Below are positions 48,537-57,053 of a stretch of 64,000 nt of DNA, one piece after another. Origin of the DNA: Oceanimonas baumannii (GTDB lineage Bacteria; Pseudomonadota; Gammaproteobacteria; Enterobacterales; Aeromonadaceae). The notes beneath the pieces are model-generated. The model was not told the origin of the DNA, did not search any database, and saw only the letters and a list, made by a program, of their open reading frames with translations. Each line of letters opens with the position of its first letter. The first letter of the stretch is position 1. The DNA lies in assembly GCF_002245495.1 (NCBI RefSeq), contig NZ_NQJF01000001.1:248001-312000 (forward strand). The letters are read 5' to 3'. A program made the translations under genes and the position numbers.

Positions 48537-49547
48537 TCAGGCGTCCGGCTTTGCGTTCCCCTGCAGCTGGGCCTTGAGATTGGGCGGTGTCCCCCTGATG
48601 GTCAGGGTGTCGGTGGCAGGATCATAGTCAATACGCTCTCCCAGCAGCTTTTGATCAAAGCTGATGGTCAGGCCGCCGCCTGAGCCCACGTATTTGGTCA
48701 GTCCCTTCAACGATGAGCGATCCACCGGGAACCGTTCCTCCAGCGCATACTCCTCACTGACAAACTGATAAAAGTCGAGATCGTCATCGGAGCCCAGCTC
48801 TGCCGACAGCTCCCTCAGCTCTAGCTCCTCCCCTTCCTTTAATTGCTCCCGGCAATATTTGCTGATGGTGGCCTTGCTTTCTTCCCGCTCTTCCTTGCTC
48901 AGCTGGCGGGCATCGCAATAGTCATCCACCGCCTTCATCAGGCCCTGACTCTGCACCTTGGGATCCATGCCTTCAACACAAGACAGAAAGTTAAGAAAGA
49001 AGTCCGACACCTTGCGCCCAGCCCGGCCCTTGATAAAGGAGAAATAACGTTTCGATTCGGAGCGGGTCTGCAGTTCAGTCAAATCCAGCCGCGCCGCCAA
49101 TTGCATACGCCCCAGATCCAGATAGCTGGCCCGGCTCACATCCAGTTTTTCGGTAACGGTCACACTGTCTTTGTTGTCCAGCAGGGCAATCAGCAGATAA
49201 CGGGCGCCCAGCCACTGATAATGTACAAACAGCAGCACACCTTCTTCCTGCATATCCAGCCGGTTCAGCTCGCCCAGCAGCCGTTCGGCAGCCTGATGAG
49301 AAAACGCCGCAAAACCCAGGCTTTGATCTTCCATGCGCCGTACCAAATCGCAAAAACCGGTGTCTTCGTCACTGAAATAACCAAATACCTTGCCGGCCTT
49401 GGTATTGTAAATATGGTGCAACTCGCTCATCAGCTGAGTGACGGCCGGACCAGTGGCCAGCTCATCATCACGCTTGGCAAGCGCGGTCTGCCCCTGCTCA
49501 TTTAAAAACAGGGAATGTACTATGATGTGTTCGATGTCCAGGCTCAT
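48537..49547 (-). CDS. yejK: Nucleoid-associated protein YejK (NdpA)
   Basis: This 336-residue protein matches NdpA/YejK. It has an N-terminal SLDIEHIIVHSL block, the central KRYFSFIKGRAGRKVSDFFLNFLSC segment and the C-terminal DYDPATDTLTIRGTPPNLKAQL. E. coli YejK is found in the nucleoid and interacts with topoisomerase IV and gyrase. It is divergent from yejL as in E. coli. A TATAAT on the minus strand (49589-49584) could belong to its promoter, but the -35 match is poor. Confidence 0.93.
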   Translation of the reverse strand: MSLDIEHIIVHSLFLNEQGQTALAKRDDELATGPAVTQLMSELHHIYNTKAGKVFGYFSDEDTGFCDLVRRMEDQSLGFAAFSHQAAERLLGELNRLDMQEEGVLLFVHYQWLGARYLLIALLDNKDSVTVTEKLDVSRASYLDLGRMQLAARLDLTELQTRSESKRYFSFIKGRAGRKVSDFFLNFLSCVEGMDPKVQSQGLMKAVDDYCDARQLSKEEREESKATISKYCREQLKEGEELELRELSAELGSDDDLDFYQFVSEEYALEERFPVDRSSLKGLTKYVGSGGGLTISFDQKLLGERIDYDPATDTLTIRGTPPNLKAQLQGNAKPDA

Positions 49548-49624
49548 ATCAGATTGCCATAGAGTTGCCGAATGGGGTGGGGTATTATAGACCCCCTGTT
49601 ACCAAGTTAAATGATTGAACGCCC

Positions 49625-49852
49625 ATGCCTGTTATTTCCAAATACGACAAACAATTCGACCAGCTGCTGAGTGAACTGGAAGCGGTAATGGACAAACACC
49701 GGGCACCGGCAGATTTACGGCTGATGGTTCTGGGCAACCTTGCCACGCATATCATCAATCATCAAATTGCCCCCGGTCAGCGCAAAGCCATCGCCGACAA
49801 GTTCGCCAGCGTGCTTACCTCATCCGTCGACACACAAAAAGGGGCGCACTAA
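49625..49852 (+). CDS. yejL: YejL family protein (UPF0352)
   Basis: This 75-residue cytoplasmic protein of unknown function matches E. coli YejL: MPVISKYDKQFDQLLSELEAV, HRAPADLRLMVLGNLATHII and APGQRKAIADKFASVL. It is encoded just before yejM, 33 bases upstream, and probably cotranscribed with it. Confidence 0.92.
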   Translation: MPVISKYDKQFDQLLSELEAVMDKHRAPADLRLMVLGNLATHIINHQIAPGQRKAIADKFASVLTSSVDTQKGAH

Positions 49853-49885
49853 GCGCCCTTTGCTTCACCGAGATCCACCACACTC

Positions 49886-51736
49886 ATGGTTGAAACCGGC
49901 CCCCAGTATCGCGACCACGTTTCCCGCCTGATCGGCTGGGGACACTGGTTTGTTTTCTTCAACATTCTGCTGGCCATGGCGGTTTCTGTCCGCTATCTGT
50001 TTGCCGCCGGTCTGCCCGACACCGTGCTGGGTCTGGGCTATATGCTGGTCAGCTGGGTGGGGCACTTTGCCTTTCTGACCTTCTGCACCTATCTGCTGAC
50101 CTTGTTCCCGCTGACATTTTTATTTCCGCGGCTAAGAGCAGTACAGTTTCTGGGGGCCGGCCTTGCCACCGGGGCACTGACCCTGCTATTGGTGGACACT
50201 CAGGTGTTCAGCCTGTTCGGTTTTCATCTTAACCCTTCGGTATGGCGGCTGCTGCTGGACCAGGCACAGGCCGAAGGGGCACCCGGCTGGGGTTGGCTGT
50301 TTGTTCTGGTACCGCTGTTGTTTGTACTGGAACTGTGGCTGGGTGCCTGGTTGTGGCGCTGGAGCCCGCGCCGCTCCCGCAGCCTGTCACGACCGCTGAC
50401 CCTGCCTCTGCTGGTATGCTTTTTCCTCACCCACAGTGTGCACATCTGGGCCGATGCCACTCTCTATACCCCCATCACGCTGCAAAAAGCCAACTTCCCG
50501 TTGTCTTATCCGATGACCGCCAAAAGCTTTTTAATCAAACAGGGCTGGCTGGATGAGGATGAATACCGGGAACGCTCGGAGCAAGTTGCGGACGAACCGC
50601 AGCAACAGCTGAATTATCCGCTACGCCCACTGTCGGTACAGCCCCCCGAGCAGGCCCCCAATATTTTACTGGTGGTGGCAGACGGCCTGCGAGCCGATCA
50701 GCTGGATCATATCACCATGCCCAACCTGAGCCGGTATGCCGCCCGTCACCTGCGGTTCGACAACCACCTCAGCGCCGGTAACCGGCCCACCCCTGCCCTG
50801 TTCAGCCTGTTCTACAGCCTGCCAGCCCACTATCAGCGCGAGGCGGAACAGGCACGCACCGCGCCGGTGCTGACAGACGAACTGCAGCGTCAGGATTATC
50901 GCTTTGGCCTGTTTGTCAGTGGTGGCACCGACAGCAGACTCTATAAAGACGCGATTTTCACTACCCTGCGACACCCGGGTATGCGGCCGGCAGCCGGTGG
51001 TGCCGAAGGTGACCGTCAGGCACTGAGCGACTTTGCCGGCTGGCTGAGCGGACAAACCGGCAGCCGGCCCTGGTTCTCTTATGTATACCTCGATGCCCTG
51101 AATTCTCTTTCCATTCCGCCCGGCATGGAAGGACCGTTTCAGCCCTCGCTGGACAAGCTGAACCCAGCAGCTCCCTTTCAGAGTGAGCAGCACGATGCCT
51201 TGATGAACCGTTACCGCAACGCCGTGTTTTACACCGATCAGCTGCTGGCTGCACTGCTCAGCCTGGTCCAGGGTGACGGACGCGATACCATAGTGGTGAT
51301 CACATCAGGGCATGGTATGGAATTTAATGATAACAAGAACAATACCTGGGGCTATGGCAATGCCTACTCCCCCGCGCAGTTGCGGGTACCGCTGGTCGTG
51401 GCCTGGCCCGGCAAGGCAGCAGACCGCATCGGTTATCCTACCAGTCACCTGGACCTGGCTCCTACTCTGTTGCAGCAGGCACTGGGCGTGACTACCCCGG
51501 CGCGCAGCTACTCCAGTGGACAGTCACTGTTTCGCGAACGCCCCAACCGCTGGCGGCTGGCCTCAGATGAAGAAGAGTATGCTATTTACCAGCGTGACGA
51601 CATCACACTGTTTAACCGTCGTGGCGACCTGCAGCTGCTGAATAGCAGCGACTATCGTGAGCGGGAGGGAAGTCATCCTGAACTCACCCTGCTGATGCAG
51701 GTGATGAATGAGCTGAACCGGTTTCAGGGGAAGTGA
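49886..51736 (+). CDS. yejM: Inner membrane sulfatase-like protein YejM/PbgA (LapC)
   Basis: YejM restrains LpxC degradation by LapB/FtsH and so sets the rate of lipopolysaccharide synthesis. This 616-residue protein has an N-terminal membrane domain with five transmembrane segments (first at HWFVFFNILLAMAVSVRYLF), an arginine-rich stretch after the membrane part (RWSPRRSRSLSR), and a periplasmic alkaline phosphatase/sulfatase fold starting at NILLVVADGLRADQL. The catalytic-nucleophile position is not typical of active sulfatases (SAGNRPTPALFSLFY), as in E. coli YejM, which is thought inactive. Sequence block WADATLYTPITLQKANFPLSYPMTA is strongly conserved with E. coli. Confidence 0.94.
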   Translation: MVETGPQYRDHVSRLIGWGHWFVFFNILLAMAVSVRYLFAAGLPDTVLGLGYMLVSWVGHFAFLTFCTYLLTLFPLTFLFPRLRAVQFLGAGLATGALTLLLVDTQVFSLFGFHLNPSVWRLLLDQAQAEGAPGWGWLFVLVPLLFVLELWLGAWLWRWSPRRSRSLSRPLTLPLLVCFFLTHSVHIWADATLYTPITLQKANFPLSYPMTAKSFLIKQGWLDEDEYRERSEQVADEPQQQLNYPLRPLSVQPPEQAPNILLVVADGLRADQLDHITMPNLSRYAARHLRFDNHLSAGNRPTPALFSLFYSLPAHYQREAEQARTAPVLTDELQRQDYRFGLFVSGGTDSRLYKDAIFTTLRHPGMRPAAGGAEGDRQALSDFAGWLSGQTGSRPWFSYVYLDALNSLSIPPGMEGPFQPSLDKLNPAAPFQSEQHDALMNRYRNAVFYTDQLLAALLSLVQGDGRDTIVVITSGHGMEFNDNKNNTWGYGNAYSPAQLRVPLVVAWPGKAADRIGYPTSHLDLAPTLLQQALGVTTPARSYSSGQSLFRERPNRWRLASDEEEYAIYQRDDITLFNRRGDLQLLNSSDYREREGSHPELTLLMQVMNELNRFQGK

Positions 51737-51737
51737 T

Positions 51738-51771
51738 TAAAAAGCGGGACTGAGGGTGCTCCCAGTCCCGC
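51738..51771 (-). terminator. Terminator between yejM and nlpC
   Basis: A 9-bp stem (GCGGGACTG / CAGTCCCGC) is followed on the minus strand by TTTTTAAT, so it best serves nlpC; it begins just after the yejM stop and may serve that gene too. Confidence 0.8.
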
Positions 51772-51780
51772 ATCATGTGT

Positions 51781-52314
51781 TTACATCTCGTCGAATACCC
51801 GACGGGCCTGCCAGTAACGGCTGCGCCAATAAACATTATCCAGGCTGGAAATGGTAACGCCTACACTGGATGAAGCATGAGCAAACTTGCCATTGCCTAC
51901 ATATACACCATTATGGCGTGTACTACGGCCGGTACGGAAAAAAACCAGATCTCCCGGGCGCAACTCACTACGGTCAATTTCACGTCCCAGCAATACCTGC
52001 TCATAGGTGCTGCGCGGCAGCTCCATGCCAAAGGCTTCCTGATACATGGTCTGCGTAAAGGCAGAGCAATCTATGCCCTGATCACTTTCACCGCCAAACT
52101 GGTAAGGTACGCCACGCCAGCGCTGATATACCTGCTGCAGATCGGCCAGCATAGAAGGCTGACGTTTTGGCTTCATGGGCGAGGTGCTGATGCTGTAAGT
52201 CAGGGAAGAGGACGGCTTTTTACCAGTCATCCTTTTGCCTGACTCGGGTGCGGGTGACGTGCTGCACCCGGAGATCACCAGCAGACTGCCGATAACAATG
52301 ATATGTTTAAGCAT
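51781..52314 (-). CDS. nlpC: NlpC/P60 family lipoprotein NlpC
   Basis: This papain-like cysteine peptidase cuts peptide stems of peptidoglycan. From the ATG at 52314 it has about 177 residues: signal peptide with lipobox ISGC, a basic linker (KRMTGKKPSSS, MKPKRQ), and the NlpC/P60 domain. Catalytic cysteine is in QGIDCSAFTQTMY, histidine in RHNGVYVGNGKF, third polar residue in AHASSSVG. The ending SSLDNVYWRSRYWQARRV matches E. coli NlpC more than MepS. It is divergent from the phosphopantetheinyl transferase gene. Confidence 0.88.
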   Translation of the reverse strand: MLKHIIVIGSLLVISGCSTSPAPESGKRMTGKKPSSSLTYSISTSPMKPKRQPSMLADLQQVYQRWRGVPYQFGGESDQGIDCSAFTQTMYQEAFGMELPRSTYEQVLLGREIDRSELRPGDLVFFRTGRSTRHNGVYVGNGKFAHASSSVGVTISSLDNVYWRSRYWQARRVFDEM

Positions 52315-52383
52315 GGTGAACAATGGCAATCGAACAATGGGCCTCAGCATAGTCCAGTTACTGAGTATTTTGCAAAGCGAAAA

Positions 52384-53094
52384 ATGAGTAAAAACAAGGA
52401 TATTTTTACAGAGCTGCTGATTTGTGATGCAATGACGATAAATTCGCCAGAAGATGCATATAATCAGCTTTCAAAAGCAGAAAAACAGCGCCTGGGTGCC
52501 ATAACAAATATATTGCAGGCCCGGTTGTTTTTACTGAGCCGTTATCTGCTGCGTCAGCGTCTGGGCTCCCTGCTGAACCAGGCTCCTGCCACGCTCAGCT
52601 TTTACCACACCCCCAAGGGCAAGCCGGAACTGGCCAGCGCTGCCCTCCGCTTTAATCTGAGTCATAGCGGCTCATTACTGGCCCTGGCTATTTCTTCTGA
52701 CGCTGTGGGCGTGGACGTGGAAAGCCGGGTGCTGGCACCCGAACGTATTGCCCGGCTGGCGCAACGCTACCTGACATCCGAAGAGCAACAGTGGCTGGCA
52801 CAAAGCCGGCAGCCAGGCCATGATTTTCAACAGCTCTGGACCATCAAGGAAGCCGTGCTGAAAGCCGACGGCGGCGGCATTGCCAACAATCTGCACCAAG
52901 TAACCTGGCAACCCGGAAGCACCAGCGCCTGTTTTAATCACCATGATTACCGGCTGCACCGCTGGCAGACCGCCGGCGCTACCCTGACGCTGGCCACCGG
53001 ACACCATCAGCCAGTGCAGTTGCTGTCTCTTGCCGATTGCGCTCCAGCGCTTGAAATTAACAGCCCGCAACCCAATTTAGCTATAAACCCTTAG
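52384..53094 (+). CDS. 4'-phosphopantetheinyl transferase, Sfp/AcpT superfamily
   Basis: About 236 residues from the ATG at 52384; the ribosome-binding site is poor and another ATG at 52432 is possible. It transfers phosphopantetheine from CoA to carrier proteins. Family motifs are present: FNLSHSGSLLALAISS, GVDVESRVL (magnesium aspartate and glutamate) and WTIKEAVLKADGGGI. No peptide synthetase or polyketide genes are in the window, so the target could be a fatty-acid ACP or a distant system. The first 40 codons look more AT-rich than the rest. Confidence 0.85.
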   Translation: MSKNKDIFTELLICDAMTINSPEDAYNQLSKAEKQRLGAITNILQARLFLLSRYLLRQRLGSLLNQAPATLSFYHTPKGKPELASAALRFNLSHSGSLLALAISSDAVGVDVESRVLAPERIARLAQRYLTSEEQQWLAQSRQPGHDFQQLWTIKEAVLKADGGGIANNLHQVTWQPGSTSACFNHHDYRLHRWQTAGATLTLATGHHQPVQLLSLADCAPALEINSPQPNLAINP

Positions 53095-53106
53095 AGAGAC
53101 GTTTAC

Positions 53107-53943
53107 ATGATCGTTGATATCACGGTAGAAAATTTCCAGCAGGCGCTGATCCAGGCGTCCATGGACAAAACGGTAGTGATTTTCTTCCACGCCGCTCAGG
53201 TGCCTGAATGCCAGCCCATGAGCGCACAGCTTGAACAGCTGATTGGAGCCGATAACAGCCATGTGGATCTGGCCCGGGTAGACGTTGCCGATCCTCAGTT
53301 GCAGAGCCTGGCCGTGCAACTGGGCCTGCAGGCACTGCCAGCCCTGGTGGCCTTCAAGGAAGGGCAACCGGTGGATATTCTGGAAGGGCCACAGGATGAA
53401 AGTGCTCTCAAAACATTCCTCAAAGCCTATTTGCCCAACGAAGCCGAACTGCTGCTGGATCAGGCCAAACAAATGCTGGGGATGGATCCCCAGGCTGCTT
53501 ATGGCCTGCTGCAGCAGGCAAGAGCGTTGGACGATACTCCAGCCATTCGCCTGACTCTGGCAGAAACGGCCCTGGCCCTGAACAAACTGGAAGAAACCCG
53601 GCAACTGCTCGACACCATTGGCATGGCGGATCAGGATGGCCAGTATCAGCATGTATTGGCTCGCCTGGAGCTGGCTCAGGAAGCCGCCGACAGCCCCGAG
53701 CTGCGCGAGCTGGAGCAGAAACTGGCATCCTCACCGGAAGATCTGGGGCTGAAAGAAGAGCTTGCGGTGCAGTATTTTCAGGCCGGCCGCCAGGAAGAAG
53801 GCCTGCAGTTGCTGATTGAAATCCTGCAAAAAGATCTCGCCTTTGGCGAAGCCAGGAAACTCCTGCTGGACATGCTGACCAGCATGGGTGCCGATCCGGT
53901 GGCCTCCCGCTACCGTCGCAAGCTGTACAGCATGCTGTACTGA
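53107..53943 (+). CDS. cnoX: Chaperedoxin CnoX (YbbN)
   Basis: This 278-residue protein has an N-terminal thioredoxin fold (about 1-110) and C-terminal TPR-like repeats. The thioredoxin CxxC is VPEC, keeping only the second cysteine, similar to SQHC of E. coli. The cis-proline motif LQALPALVAF is present. CnoX is a holdase activated by hypochlorous acid that hands substrates to GroEL/DnaK and protects them from over-oxidation. The C-terminus SRYRRKLYSMLY matches E. coli. It lies 12 bases after the transferase gene and may be cotranscribed. Confidence 0.92.
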   Translation: MIVDITVENFQQALIQASMDKTVVIFFHAAQVPECQPMSAQLEQLIGADNSHVDLARVDVADPQLQSLAVQLGLQALPALVAFKEGQPVDILEGPQDESALKTFLKAYLPNEAELLLDQAKQMLGMDPQAAYGLLQQARALDDTPAIRLTLAETALALNKLEETRQLLDTIGMADQDGQYQHVLARLELAQEAADSPELRELEQKLASSPEDLGLKEELAVQYFQAGRQEEGLQLLIEILQKDLAFGEARKLLLDMLTSMGADPVASRYRRKLYSMLY

Positions 53944-53966
53944 TGCATATTTCACGGATACACACC

Positions 53967-54039
53967 TGTAGGCCGGGGTTTATCCCCGGCAAATATCATC
54001 GCATGATACATCGCTGCCGCGTATAAAACGCGGCCTACA
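53967..54039. repeat. 73-base REP-like element with two hairpins
   Basis: Terminal inverted repeats TGTAGGC and GCCTACA bracket two 7-bp hairpins: GCCGGGG-TTTAT-CCCCGGC (53972-53990) and GCCGCGT-ATAAA-ACGCGGC (54016-54034). No coding potential. It is in the 320-base gap between cnoX and the NSS transporter. Confidence 0.75.
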
Positions 54040-54046
54040 AAACATC

Positions 54047-54073
54047 GTCACTCCGGCGCAGGCCGGAATCCAG
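54047..54073. repeat. Dispersed palindromic repeat, copy 1
   Basis: GTCACTCC-GGCGCAGGCC-GGAATCCAG is a GTCAnTCC...GGAnTCCAG palindrome. It matches the copy at 58527 except one base and resembles the repeat cluster at 12.8-13.1 kb. The remaining bases 54074-54263 hold nothing I recognise. Confidence 0.75.
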
Positions 54074-54263
54074 TACATGGTATGCCGCATCGTAAACTGA
54101 ATACGAGTCTGCAGAATGGAAGCTCCAGCCCCAAACTCCGCTTTTAATTCCTCAAACCCTGGAGCGGACCGGGCAGGCTATGACAGTGTTGGGATTCGCG
54201 CTGCTCATCCCAATCTGCTCTTCTTACCGCTGACAGCTTATGGCTTACCGCTCCCCGGCGTAG

Positions 54264-55601
54264 TTACCAGCTGGAGCCGATCACCAGCACCACCAGCAAC
54301 GGACAGATCAACCGCACGTACCAGGGCCAGATACGCCAGAACAGGCTGTCGGCCAGTGCCGGCGTGCCTTTAACCAGCTCCTCAAACAGCTTGGCCCGCC
54401 CCCACATCCAGCCGCCCAGCACACAGAAGCCCAGCCCCACCAAGGGCTGAATATTCTGGGTGGACAAGCGGATAACAAAGCCGAACAAAGTGCCGAAATT
54501 CAGGCAGATCACCACGCTGAACAACGCCAGCGCACTGCCCAGCAGCCAGGTCATCAACGGCCGCGGTGCCTTGAAACGCTCGGTGGCATAAGACACCGGC
54601 ACTTCCAGCATGGAAATGGATGAGGTCAGGGCGGCGATACCCATCAGCACGAAAAACACCAGCGCCATCCCCAGGCCCACCGGCCCCATGGTGTCGAACA
54701 GCGCCGGCAGTACCTGAAATACCAGGGTATCGCTGCTCAGCAGGCTGCCGTCTTCCCCGTAAATGGTGACACCATTATGCATCGCCACGAACATGGCCGG
54801 CAAAATGACCAGGCCCGCCAGAAAAGCCACACCGGTATCGATAAGGGTCACCTGAAAGGCGGTGGTGGGAATGCTTTCCTGCCGGCTCAGATAAGAGCCA
54901 TACATCAGCATGGAGCAACCACCAATGGTCAGCGAAAAGAATGCTTGCCCCATGGCGCTGATCAGCAGCTGGCTGTCCATGATCCTGCTGAAGTCGGGCA
55001 CCAGATAATGGCGCAGCCCTTCCATCGCCCCTTGCTGCGTGAGAATGTAGCAAAACAGCAGGATAAACAGCATAAACAATGCCGGCATCAACCGGGCCGA
55101 CCAGCGTTCTATCCCCTTACGCACCCCGGCCTGCACCACCAGTATGGTGAGCAGGTAAAACACCAGGGTCCACACAATATTGCGCCCCAGGCCAAAGGCC
55201 TCAAGCCAGTCGGTCACGACCTGCCAGCCCAGCATCCGGGTGATACTGGCCGCCAGAAAAGCCAGCAACCAGCCGGCCACGATGGCATAAAATGACAGTA
55301 CCAGGCTCGGAACCATCATGCCGGCATATCCGACCAGCGCCGCCAGCCGCTTTTGCAGCGCGGTTTTACCCAGTTTGCGCACAGAGTCAACCGGGTTGGC
55401 CTGGCCATAACGGCCAATCGCCACCTCCATGACCAGCATGGGAAAGGCCAGGATCAATACCAGTACCAGATAGGCCACCAGAAAGGCTCCGCCCCCATTG
55501 CTGGCCGCTTGGGTAGGAAACCCCCAGATATTTCCCAGCCCCACCGCTGCTCCCGCGGCCGCCATAATAAACCCGAAGCGGGAAGCAAAATGTTCTCTCA
55601 C
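54264..55601 (-). CDS. Sodium-dependent neurotransmitter:sodium symporter (NSS/SNF) family transporter
   Basis: This 445-residue protein has about 11 transmembrane segments. The family signature is in TM1: GFIMAAAGAAVGLGNIWGFP. SNGGGAFLVAYL (TM2) and the TM6 region QAFFSLTIGGCSMLMYGSYL are typical of bacterial members such as LeuT or MhsT-like proteins. It takes up amino acids or related compounds with sodium. The substrate cannot be told from sequence alone. It lies alone, with a repeat-rich gap downstream. Confidence 0.88.
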   Translation of the reverse strand: MREHFASRFGFIMAAAGAAVGLGNIWGFPTQAASNGGGAFLVAYLVLVLILAFPMLVMEVAIGRYGQANPVDSVRKLGKTALQKRLAALVGYAGMMVPSLVLSFYAIVAGWLLAFLAASITRMLGWQVVTDWLEAFGLGRNIVWTLVFYLLTILVVQAGVRKGIERWSARLMPALFMLFILLFCYILTQQGAMEGLRHYLVPDFSRIMDSQLLISAMGQAFFSLTIGGCSMLMYGSYLSRQESIPTTAFQVTLIDTGVAFLAGLVILPAMFVAMHNGVTIYGEDGSLLSSDTLVFQVLPALFDTMGPVGLGMALVFFVLMGIAALTSSISMLEVPVSYATERFKAPRPLMTWLLGSALALFSVVICLNFGTLFGFVIRLSTQNIQPLVGLGFCVLGGWMWGRAKLFEELVKGTPALADSLFWRIWPWYVRLICPLLVVLVIGSSW

Positions 55602-55633
55602 TCTGTATTCCTTGAATTATCTTAGGTTTGAAA

Positions 55634-56704
55634 TCAGCCCGTTTTTTCAGGAAGGGTTTTCTGATCAGGCCAGGCATTGATCACCGCCTTGACCAGGGTA
55701 GCCAGAGGAATGGCGAAAAACACCCCCCAGAAGCCCCAGAAACCGCCGAACACCAGCACCGCGACAATAATGGCAATAGGGTGCAGATTAACCGCCTCGG
55801 AAAACAGCACGGGGACCAGCACGTTACCGTCCAGTGCCTGAATAATACCGTAGGCCACGATCAGATAGAAAAATGGCGGCGTGAAGCCCCACTGAAACAG
55901 CCCCACCATAGCCACGGGTACGGTCGCGGCGGCCGCACCGATATACGGGATCAAAACCGAGAACCCCACCAGTACCGCCAGCAACAGCGCATAGTTCAGC
56001 CCCAGCAACGCAAAGGTGAGGTAACTGACTCCGCCCACAATCAGGATTTCAATCACCTTGCCGCGCACGTAGTTGGCGATCTGTACGTTCATCTCGTGCC
56101 ACACCCGGGATATAAGCTCACGGTTTTCCGGCAGAAAGCGACTCATGCTGTGCAGCAGCACCGGTTTGTCTTTCAGCATAAAGAACACCAGCACTGATAC
56201 CAGGATCAGATACACCAGCATCACCGCCACATTGGTCAGCGAGCTGATGGAAACGCTCAAAATAGCATCAGCCGAACCCAGTACACGACTGCGCAGCTCG
56301 GTCAGCAGATTTTGCATCAGGGTCACGTCCACCAGCTCGGGATAATCGTCCGGCAGGGTCAGCAATACTTCCTGGGCTCGGTTTATCATGGTGGGTATTT
56401 CCCGTGCCAGATTGGTGCTCTGATTCAGGATAGAAGGCACCAGGCTGACCAGTGACAGCACCAGTAATATCGCAAACACCAGCAGCACAACCCCGGCGGC
56501 CGGCCCCCGGCCCAGCCCCAGCCGCCGCAGCCTGCCCACCGGCCACTCCAGCAGATAGGCAATCACCACAGCCGCAAAAAACGGAGCCAGAATATGCCCC
56601 ATGAAATACATGACCACGAAGCCGAATAACAGCAGCAAAAACAGCACCACGGCACCCGGATCGGAAAAGCGCTGCCGATACCAGTGCTTGATTACATCCA
56701 ACAT
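55634..56704 (-). CDS. perM: AI-2E family permease PerM
   Basis: About 356 residues from ATG 56704 (MLDVIKHWYRQRF); a longer frame to 56860 overlaps the TusA-like gene and is unlikely. Membrane segments are clear (VVLFLLLLFGFVVMYFMG, LAPFFAAVVIAYLLEW, and a C-terminal cluster with GFSVLIPYIGAAAATVPVA and the ending GVFFAIPLATLVKAVINAW). Family members are proposed transporters or exporters, but the role of PerM is unknown. It is divergent from bepA as in E. coli. Confidence 0.88.
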   Translation of the reverse strand: MLDVIKHWYRQRFSDPGAVVLFLLLLFGFVVMYFMGHILAPFFAAVVIAYLLEWPVGRLRRLGLGRGPAAGVVLLVFAILLVLSLVSLVPSILNQSTNLAREIPTMINRAQEVLLTLPDDYPELVDVTLMQNLLTELRSRVLGSADAILSVSISSLTNVAVMLVYLILVSVLVFFMLKDKPVLLHSMSRFLPENRELISRVWHEMNVQIANYVRGKVIEILIVGGVSYLTFALLGLNYALLLAVLVGFSVLIPYIGAAAATVPVAMVGLFQWGFTPPFFYLIVAYGIIQALDGNVLVPVLFSEAVNLHPIAIIVAVLVFGGFWGFWGVFFAIPLATLVKAVINAWPDQKTLPEKTG

Positions 56705-56715
56705 GTGACCTGTCC

Positions 56716-56937
56716 TTATGAGTGTTTGGTAATGATAAGCTCGAGCCGGTGAGACGTTTGTGTAACCACTGTAACACCGTGTCCGATGCGCTTCAGATAG
56801 GCGGGAATATCCCGTTGTGAACCCGGATCGGCCAGCACCAGACAAAGCTGTTGCCCGCATGTTGCCGATTTAAGCCACAACTTGACCTCCAGCAAAGGCT
56901 GAGGGCAGCGCAGGTGGCTGGCATCCAGCTGTTCCAT
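56716..56937 (-). CDS. TusA-like sulfurtransferase family protein
   Basis: About 73 residues from the second ATG (56937). The N-terminal motif LDASHLRCPQPLLEVKLWL contains CPxP, the sulfur-carrying cysteine of TusA/YedF/YeeD proteins, in a two-layer alpha/beta fold. TusA takes sulfur from IscS and passes it on for tRNA thiolation and molybdenum cofactor. The sequence is diverged, so it may be a paralogue rather than TusA itself. The stop lies 11 bases before perM, so they are probably cotranscribed. Confidence 0.82.
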   Translation of the reverse strand: MEQLDASHLRCPQPLLEVKLWLKSATCGQQLCLVLADPGSQRDIPAYLKRIGHGVTVVTQTSHRLELIITKHS

Positions 56938-57053
56938 CATCCTGAGCCCCAGAAAAAGAAGGCATTATCCCCTGCCTGTGGCTCGCAAACAATGCTTGTT
57001 CCCCGTGATATGGCCGGTTATTCTGCCTGCCTCCATCGGCAAAAGGTTAAACT

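Noticed and set aside
56705-56860. N-terminal extension of PerM
   Set aside because: It lies antiparallel in phase over the TusA-like gene, and the ATG at 56704 gives a normal PerM start.
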